A stretch of DNA of 64,000 bases from CAYRGC01 sp964601225 (GTDB taxonomy: Bacteria; Patescibacteriota; Gracilibacteria; Peribacterales; Peribacteraceae), in assembly GCA_964601225.1 (NCBI GenBank), contig CAZRMM010000001.1:364642-428641 (forward strand), read 5' to 3'. The position numbers were made by a program, and so were the translations under genes. Below are positions 58,884 to 64,000 of the stretch, piece after piece (position 1 is the stretch's first letter; every line of letters begins with the position of its first letter). Below the pieces are notes generated by a model, which was not told the origin of the DNA, made no database searches, and worked only from the letters and a program-made list of their open reading frames with translations.

Positions 58884-59759
58884 ATGTTTTCCGTCCTCAT
58901 TCCCGTCTTCAATGAAGAACTGGCCATCGGGAACACGGTGCGGTCGATCCACCGCACCTTGTCTGATGCCGGTGAGGAATTCGAAATCCTCGTCATCGAC
59001 GATGCGAGTACGGACGGCACCGCGGGAATCCTCGCGAAAATCGGGCTCGAGAACGTGAAGGTGCTGCGACAGACGGTGAACCGCGGGTACAGCGCCTCGC
59101 TCAAAGTGGGCATCCGCCATGCCGCGGGAGACGTGCTCGGCATCACGGACGCGGACGGAACGTACCCCGTCGACGAGTTTCCCCGTCTTCTCGCGGAGAT
59201 GCGCGCCTCGAGGGCGGACATGGTGGTGGGACAGCGACCGAAACAGCAGATCCCGCTCATCCGCCGCCCAGGCAAGGCGATCGTCAATACGCTCGCGAAC
59301 GTCCTCACGGGCATGAAGATCCCCGATCTCAATTCCGGAATGCGAGTCTTCACCAAGTCACTGGCTCTCGAGTTCATGCACCTCTATCCGCAGCGCTTCT
59401 CCTTCACGATGACGATCACGCTGGGCGCGCTCACGAACGATTTCCTCGTGCGCTACGTACCCATCACCTACGGCAAACGCCAAGGGAAAAGCACGCTCTC
59501 CTCGGGCCTGAACGGCATCAAGAACCTCGCGCATTTCTGCTCGCTCATTATTCGGATCGTCACGTACTTCCGTCCGCTCCGTTTCTTCGCCTGGCCGACC
59601 ATTATCCTGATGGGATCGGGCCTGACTCTCATGACGTACACGGTCGTCCGGGAATCGAACATCTCGGATTCCGGCCTGCTCCTCACGCTCACCGGCCTGC
59701 AGATCGGGCTCTTCGGCCTCGTGGCCGAGGCGATCGCCCGGAACAAGACGAGGCGCTGA
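58884..59759 (+). CDS. Glycosyltransferase family 2 with C-terminal membrane helices, 291 aa
   Basis: FSVLIPVFNEELAIGNTVRSI, VIDDASTDGTAGIL, ITDADGTYPVDEFP with the DxD, GQRPKQQIPLIRRPGK and RVFTKSLALEF are the DPM1/GtrB-type GT2 motifs. Two helices at the end (about 228-248 and 256-278) anchor it. It probably makes a polyprenyl-phosphate sugar for the GT-C proteins of this locus. Confidence 0.9.
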   Translation: MFSVLIPVFNEELAIGNTVRSIHRTLSDAGEEFEILVIDDASTDGTAGILAKIGLENVKVLRQTVNRGYSASLKVGIRHAAGDVLGITDADGTYPVDEFPRLLAEMRASRADMVVGQRPKQQIPLIRRPGKAIVNTLANVLTGMKIPDLNSGMRVFTKSLALEFMHLYPQRFSFTMTITLGALTNDFLVRYVPITYGKRQGKSTLSSGLNGIKNLAHFCSLIIRIVTYFRPLRFFAWPTIILMGSGLTLMTYTVVRESNISDSGLLLTLTGLQIGLFGLVAEAIARNKTRR

Positions 59760-59779
59760 GGGACTGGTAGAGTGCGCTC

Positions 59780-59938
59780 ATGAGCAAGCTCTCGATCTTC
59801 GCGGAACTGTGGGCCTTCATGCGCGAGCGCAAGAAGTGGTGGCTCCTGCCGATCATCCTCATCATCACGCTCCTGGGCCTCATCCTCATCTTCGCCCAGG
59901 GATCCGCGCTGGCTCCGTTCATCTACACGATTTTTTAG
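59780..59938 (+). CDS. DUF5989 family small membrane protein, 52 aa
   Basis: MSKLSIFAELWAFMRERKKW, then one hydrophobic helix (WLLPIILIITLLGLILIFAQ) and GSALAPFIYTIF. The RERKKWWLLP and GSALAPFIYTxF motifs match DUF5989, a small protein that accompanies carbamoyltransferases of the NodU/TobZ type. TAGAGT (59768-59773) lies six bases before the ATG. Function unknown; likely a membrane partner of the cassette. Confidence 0.85.
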   Translation: MSKLSIFAELWAFMRERKKWWLLPIILIITLLGLILIFAQGSALAPFIYTIF

Positions 59939-59977
59939 ATCTTGGGATTTGGCCCTCCGCCCCGATAGACTGTTTTT

Positions 59978-60208
59978 ATGCGTCTTCCGCCCCCGCTTCG
60001 GCAGCTCTACGACGGCTGGATGACCGGCAGCGAAGCCATGGGCCGGATCATGAGCTGGATCCTGCTCACGGTCTTGTGGGTGAGTGTTTTCGGGATCTAC
60101 GCCGTCTGCCTCAAAATCGTGGCGCTCTTCCGCAATCGCGAGATCCCCGCAACGTACTGGCATCCCCTGAAACAGGAAGGACCCGATTCCATGAAGAACC
60201 CGTTCTGA
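59978..60208 (+). CDS. SxtJ-like small membrane protein, 76 aa
   Basis: One strong helix in the middle (IMSWILLTVLWVSVFGIYAVCL) with PPLRQLYDGWMTGSEAMGRI before and REIPATYWHPL after, a layout seen in SxtJ-family proteins next to carbamoyltransferases. TAGACT lies six bases before ATG. It is separated from the carbamoyltransferase by two bases. Confidence 0.75.
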   Translation: MRLPPPLRQLYDGWMTGSEAMGRIMSWILLTVLWVSVFGIYAVCLKIVALFRNREIPATYWHPLKQEGPDSMKNPF

Positions 60209-60210
60209 CC

Positions 60211-61971
60211 GTGCCCAAGCCCGTCTACATCCTCGGCCTCTCCTGCTACTACCACGACAGCGCGGCGGTCCTCCTCAAGGACGGCGAAGTCGTCTTCGCC
60301 GCGCACGAGGAGCGCTACACCCGAAAGAAGCACGATGAGTCTCTGCCCGTGAACGCGGTGCGCCATGCCCTGGCCGAGGCCGGCATCACGATCGAGAACA
60401 TCGACGCGGTGGGCTTCTACGAGAAGCCGATGCTCAAATTCTTCGACCGCCTGCTGCAGACCTACATGCGGGTGTGGCCTCGAGGTCTTTTGAGCTATCA
60501 CATGGCGATGCACGAGTGGATGCAGAAGAAGCTCTGGATCCCGCAGCACATCAAGAAGGAGCTGAAGTACGACGGAAAGATCCTCTATGTCCCGCACCAC
60601 GAGTCGCACGCGGCGTCCGCGTACTACGTGTCGGGCTTCTCGGAGGCGGCAGTCGTGACGGTGGACGGCGTGGGCGAGTGGTCCACAACCACGGTAGGAC
60701 ACGGCTCGGGAAACGACCTGACGCTCCTGGAGGAGATCCGCTTCCCGCACTCGCTCGGCCTTCTCTACTCCGCCATCACCTATTACCTCGGCTTCAAGGT
60801 GAACAGCGCCGAGTACAAGGTGATGGGCCTCGCCCCGTACGGCGAACCCCGGTACCTGAAGGAGATGCGCGAGCTCGTCGACCTCAAAGAGGACGGCAGC
60901 TTCGCCCTCAACATGACGTACTTCTCGTACGAGTACGGACTCCGGATGACGGGACGGAAGCTTGAAAAGCTCTTCGGGCATCCGACGCGGGCGGGCGAAG
61001 GCGAACTCACGCAGTTCCACAAGGACGTCGCGCGGTCGCTCCAGGAGATCACGGAACAGGCGATGCTCGGCATCGTGCGCCGCGCGAAGGAGCGCACGGG
61101 CAGTAAGAACCTCTGTCTCGCCGGCGGCGTGGCACTCAACTGCGTGGCCAACGGCAAGATTCTGCGCTCGGGGATATTCAAGGAGATCTTCGTGCAGCCC
61201 GCGGCGGGCGACGCCGGCGGCGCGCTCGGCGTGGCGCTCGCGATCTGGCACAAGAAGTACGGCGGCAAGCGGAGCCCCAAGATGGAGCACGCGTATCTCG
61301 GCAACGCATACGCGCAGGAAGAGATCGAGGCGTTCCTGCGGGAAAAGGGCATCGCGTTCGAGCGGCTCTCGGACGAAGCGCTCGTCGACCGCGTGACGGA
61401 CCTCCTCCAGGGCGAGAACGTGATCGGCTGGTTCCAGGGACGCATGGAGTACGGTCCCCGGTCGCTCGGCAACCGCTCGATCCTGGCGGACGCGCGCAAC
61501 AAGGAGAACTGGCGGAAGGTGAACCTCAAGATCAAATTCCGCGAGAGCTTCCGGCCGTTCGCGCCGACGGTCCTCGAGGAGAAAGTCTCGGAGTGGTTCG
61601 CACTCGACCGCGAGAGCCCCTACATGCTCCTCGTGGCCGATACCCTTCCCGAGAAGCGCGCGGTGATCCCGGCCGTGACGCACGTCGACGGCTCCGCCCG
61701 CATCCAGACGATCCGCCGCGACCAGAACCCCCGATACCACGCGCTCCTGAAGAGGTTCGATGAGAAAACCGGTTGCCCCGTGATCATCAACACGTCCTTC
61801 AACGTGCGCGGCGAGCCCATCGTGGAGTCGCCGAAGGACGCCCTCAACTGTTTCCTGCACACGCACATGGACTACCTGGTGCTCGGCAACTGCGTGATCG
61901 GGAAGAAGGACCTGCCCGAGACGCTCCAGCGGGACACGGAGGCGTACCTCAAGCAGTTCGTCCTCGACTGA
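60211..61971 (+). CDS. Carbamoyltransferase (NodU/CmcH/TobZ family), 586 aa
   Basis: Transfers a carbamoyl group from carbamoyl phosphate (via carbamoyl adenylate) to a hydroxyl of a sugar or other product. The N-terminal ASKHA-like half has ILGLSCYYHDSAAVLL (5-20), VPHHESHAASAYYVSG with the metal His residues, and VTVDGVGEW; the C-terminal YrdC-like half has EYGPRSLGNRSILADARN and ESFRPFAPTVL. Both halves are complete. GTG start two bases after the SxtJ-like stop. It likely decorates the surface glycan. Confidence 0.94.
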   Translation: MPKPVYILGLSCYYHDSAAVLLKDGEVVFAAHEERYTRKKHDESLPVNAVRHALAEAGITIENIDAVGFYEKPMLKFFDRLLQTYMRVWPRGLLSYHMAMHEWMQKKLWIPQHIKKELKYDGKILYVPHHESHAASAYYVSGFSEAAVVTVDGVGEWSTTTVGHGSGNDLTLLEEIRFPHSLGLLYSAITYYLGFKVNSAEYKVMGLAPYGEPRYLKEMRELVDLKEDGSFALNMTYFSYEYGLRMTGRKLEKLFGHPTRAGEGELTQFHKDVARSLQEITEQAMLGIVRRAKERTGSKNLCLAGGVALNCVANGKILRSGIFKEIFVQPAAGDAGGALGVALAIWHKKYGGKRSPKMEHAYLGNAYAQEEIEAFLREKGIAFERLSDEALVDRVTDLLQGENVIGWFQGRMEYGPRSLGNRSILADARNKENWRKVNLKIKFRESFRPFAPTVLEEKVSEWFALDRESPYMLLVADTLPEKRAVIPAVTHVDGSARIQTIRRDQNPRYHALLKRFDEKTGCPVIINTSFNVRGEPIVESPKDALNCFLHTHMDYLVLGNCVIGKKDLPETLQRDTEAYLKQFVLD

Positions 61972-63002
61972 TGCGCGGGGATCCGCTCCTGCGCTGGGTC
62001 GGGAACGGCGCGCTCCTCTGCGGCAGCGTTCTCTTCACGTTCGGCGCACTGGAACTCGCGGTGCGCGTCACGGGACTCTCCGACTCGCGCCCGACGCCGC
62101 CGCCGATCTACCGCGCCAGCGACGATCCGGAGATCAGCTACGAGCTGAAGCCCTCGATCGAAGAGAAGGCGTTCCGCAACGTCGTGACGACGAACGCGCT
62201 CGGCTTCCGTTCGCCGGAGCCGGTCGCGGGAAAACCGATCGTCGCCCTGCTCGGCGACTCGATCGCGTTCGGCTACGGCGTCGCGGATTCCGAAACCCTC
62301 GGCGCTCGGCTGCAGGCGGAACTGCGCGACGGCTACCAGGTCCTCAACGCCGCGGTCCCCGGCTATAACGCCCTCCAGGAAACGGCGACGTACGAGAGGA
62401 AGATCCGGCCCCTGGGACCGAAGGCGCTCGTCCTCGTGTTCTACTGGAACGACATCGTGAACATGGAGAACGCGCTGCTGGCGCCGAGCGGGAACCTGAT
62501 CCTCCCCGGCGAACCGGAGGAGATCAAATGCAACCCGGTGAACGAGGGGATTCTGGGCCTGATCCCCGGCCGCTGCTGGCTCGACCTCCACAGCGCCTTC
62601 TACCGCGGCGTGAAGAAGTTCGTGAGCGCGCGCACGCAACGCGCGCGGCAGGCCGAGGAGACCCGCGCCCTCAAGGAGACGCCGTCCGCGGAGGAGGCGC
62701 CCCCGGGGAACGTGGACGCGTACGCGCGCATCTTCGTGCGTTTGACGCGGGACCTGCCGGCGGACCTGCCGCGCCTCTTCGTGATCTGGCCTGACAAGGC
62801 GCTCCACGCGACGTACCGGCCGCGCCTCCGCGCGATGGCCGAGACGGGCGGATTCGCGGTCCTCGATCTCTACGACGTCTTCGGCAACGAGGCGAAGACG
62901 CTCTCCTGGGACACCGTGCATCCCGCAGCGGACACCGTCGCGACGGCGGCGAAGGCGATCGCAAAAAAAATAAATACGTGGAATTTAGTACCTAACAATT
63001 GA
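61971..63002 (+). CDS. Membrane-anchored SGNH hydrolase, 343 aa
   Basis: An N-terminal helix (about 8-28, VGNGALLCGSVLFTFGALEL) places the domain outside. VALLGDSIAFGYGV holds the nucleophile Ser (block I), FYWNDIVNM the Asn (block III), and DTVHPAADT the Asp-x-x-His pair (block V). Such proteins act as esterases or acyltransferases on glycans. It starts on the last base of the carbamoyltransferase stop. The last dozen residues (KKINTWNLVPNN) are abruptly AT-rich, continuous with the next gene, so the original C-terminus may have been replaced. Confidence 0.88.
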   Translation: MRGDPLLRWVGNGALLCGSVLFTFGALELAVRVTGLSDSRPTPPPIYRASDDPEISYELKPSIEEKAFRNVVTTNALGFRSPEPVAGKPIVALLGDSIAFGYGVADSETLGARLQAELRDGYQVLNAAVPGYNALQETATYERKIRPLGPKALVLVFYWNDIVNMENALLAPSGNLILPGEPEEIKCNPVNEGILGLIPGRCWLDLHSAFYRGVKKFVSARTQRARQAEETRALKETPSAEEAPPGNVDAYARIFVRLTRDLPADLPRLFVIWPDKALHATYRPRLRAMAETGGFAVLDLYDVFGNEAKTLSWDTVHPAADTVATAAKAIAKKINTWNLVPNN

Positions 63003-63003
63003 T

Positions 63004-63918
63004 ATGACACTAGTCATAGCACGACGAGGAGCTAAAGGAATGATAATCCTATCCGATACAAAAATTATCGATCAGGACCAAGGTAAAAGTTGCATTTTGG
63101 GAGGTGCGTTAAAAACTGTAATACTCGACCCCTCTCTTTGTATTAGTTACGCTGGCAATGCTTTAGTTGGTATTAAAGCACTACGGGACTTACCAAAAGG
63201 AACTCTTAAAGAGAAGACTGATTATTTGCTGAAAATCCACAATGAAAATTCTGCAGCAACTGATTTTTTAATATGCTCGCTCGAACCTCCTCAGATAATA
63301 GAAATTAAAAAAGGAAAAGCATCTGAAGTAAGCGCTAGCTGGATAGGAGATATTGACGCTTTCGAGCTATACCAAAAATATTTTCATGAGTCAGAACAAA
63401 CTGAGGATCCTAAGTTTTATGAAATGTATTCGCCTGAAATTCGAGAGGGAATGATTTTAAAAAAACGAATGGAGTCTGCAATTCAAAAAGTGATTGATGA
63501 TGCAAATATAAAAAGTGTCGGGGATTTCTTAGTGAGAGTAGAACCTCTGTCAGATGGTTTTAGATACTGGGAACAAGCATATGCAGCAAATCTCAAACCA
63601 GTAATCGGAAATACAAAGGCATTGCAGAGTCTGACTACTGCCACAGATACCACAACAGGCGGCTATAATTATTCATTATTGGTACCTAAAAAAGCCGGCA
63701 TAGGAGCGATTGGAATATATTTTTTACAAGGAAGCCTCGGAGCTCTTTTTTATCCAATACATAAACCCATTTTAACTACGCCGTTAGCCATAGACCCTGC
63801 TATCAAATATCCAAACAAAACCATGAAGGAATTTATAGAGGCTGTTTATAAAGATCACGGATTCATGCTTACAGGCATAGGATTGGCACAGGAGGGCTTT
63901 GAAATAAGTTTTAGTTAA
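63004..63918 (+). CDS. AT-rich gene, proteasome/Ntn-hydrolase-like protein (weak), 304 aa
   Basis: MTLVIARRGAKGMIILSDTKI resembles the start of proteasome-type Ntn hydrolases, in which a Thr after the initiator Met becomes the nucleophile, followed by a GxxxxSDT strand-turn. Later SYAGNALVG and GAIGIYFLQGSLGALF also fit alternating strands. The base composition is strikingly AT-rich against the surrounding GC-rich genes, with codons such as AAA, ATA and TTA, so it was probably acquired from another source. Fold assignment is tentative; it might be an orphan defence or regulatory gene. Confidence 0.65.
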   Translation: MTLVIARRGAKGMIILSDTKIIDQDQGKSCILGGALKTVILDPSLCISYAGNALVGIKALRDLPKGTLKEKTDYLLKIHNENSAATDFLICSLEPPQIIEIKKGKASEVSASWIGDIDAFELYQKYFHESEQTEDPKFYEMYSPEIREGMILKKRMESAIQKVIDDANIKSVGDFLVRVEPLSDGFRYWEQAYAANLKPVIGNTKALQSLTTATDTTTGGYNYSLLVPKKAGIGAIGIYFLQGSLGALFYPIHKPILTTPLAIDPAIKYPNKTMKEFIEAVYKDHGFMLTGIGLAQEGFEISFS

Positions 63919-63935
63919 CCGAGATGCTCCCGGCC

Positions 63936-63951
63936 CGCTGAGGTCAGCGGC
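63936..63951. terminator. Palindrome between convergent genes
   Basis: CCGCTGA, two bases, TCAGCGG; it includes the stop codon of the minus-strand gene. No U-tract. Confidence 0.35.
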
Positions 63952-64000
63952 CGAGGATCCCGTCGACCGCGTCGCACACGCGCTCGATCTGCTCCGGCGT
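63944..64000 (-). CDS. C-terminal end of a probable DegT-type aminotransferase (truncated by window edge)
   Basis: Eighteen codons to a TGA at 63944-63946 read TPEQIERVCDAVDGILGR, a helix of the kind that closes PLP-dependent sugar aminotransferases. GC-rich like the glycan genes. Too short for more. Confidence 0.45.
   Translation of the reverse strand, partial: TPEQIERVCDAVDGILGR

Overview
This window looks like a piece of a GC-rich, uncultivated bacterial chromosome using the standard bacterial code. It carries the infC-rpmI-rplT operon, a release-factor-2 gene with the classical CTT TGA programmed frameshift, and a tRNA-Ser(CGA) with an encoded CCA end. The mix of an ADP-forming acyl-CoA ligase, a histone-fold protein, almost no Shine-Dalgarno sequences, many starts that look leaderless, and a very large surface-sugar locus is compatible with a Patescibacteria/CPR lineage such as the Peregrinibacteria/Peribacteria. 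That placement is an inference and is not proven by any one gene.

Region 1 (1-8.1 kb) is housekeeping: the end of an ADP-forming CoA ligase, a NIF3-like protein, a patatin-like lipase, L20, L35 and IF-3, two PilN/PilO-like membrane proteins, RF2, a 56-residue histone-fold protein, tRNA-Ser and a PolX-type DNA polymerase without its usual PHP nuclease domain. Region 2 (8.1-10.2 kb) holds an HATPase, two small unknown proteins and a REP/RAYT module: a Y1 transposase with three 32-bp palindromes, one of them inside the transposase gene itself. Region 3 (10.2-12.5 kb) is an S-adenosylhomocysteine hydrolase with a PfkB-family sugar/nucleoside kinase, a plausible methyl-cycle pair.

Region 4 (12.5-62.97 kb) is a roughly 50 kb surface-polysaccharide locus built from short, alternating-strand operons whose genes often overlap by one or four bases. 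It holds UDP-sugar dehydrogenases and epimerases, three GDP-mannose 4,6-dehydratase paralogues, and two nonulosonate (sialic-acid-like) modules with NeuB, NeuA/SpsF, a KdsC-like phosphatase, an aminotransferase and an acetyltransferase. It also holds GmhA, GT2, GT4 and GT-C glycosyltransferases, methyltransferases, an MsbA-like ABC exporter, a flippase-like protein and two paralogous capsule-type proteins. It ends with a DUF5989 / SxtJ-like / carbamoyltransferase / SGNH-hydrolase decoration cassette. Together these could make activated sugars, assemble and export a methylated, acylated, carbamoylated glycan containing nonulosonic acid. Region 5 (from about 62.97 kb) is an abruptly AT-rich gene of proteasome/Ntn-hydrolase-like appearance, probably recently acquired, followed by the end of what looks like an aminotransferase.

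Two genome-scale signals cut across the genes. First, eight loci carry degenerate heptanucleotide (7-nt period) repeats arranged as inverted arms. They sit between genes, across a gene junction, and in frame inside two enzymes. Second, about twenty start codons lie six or seven bases after a TANNNT hexamer, exactly where transcription should begin, which points to widespread leaderless mRNAs. No CRISPR array, rRNA, prophage or conventional insertion sequence was seen. No gene-free gap exceeds 300 bases.
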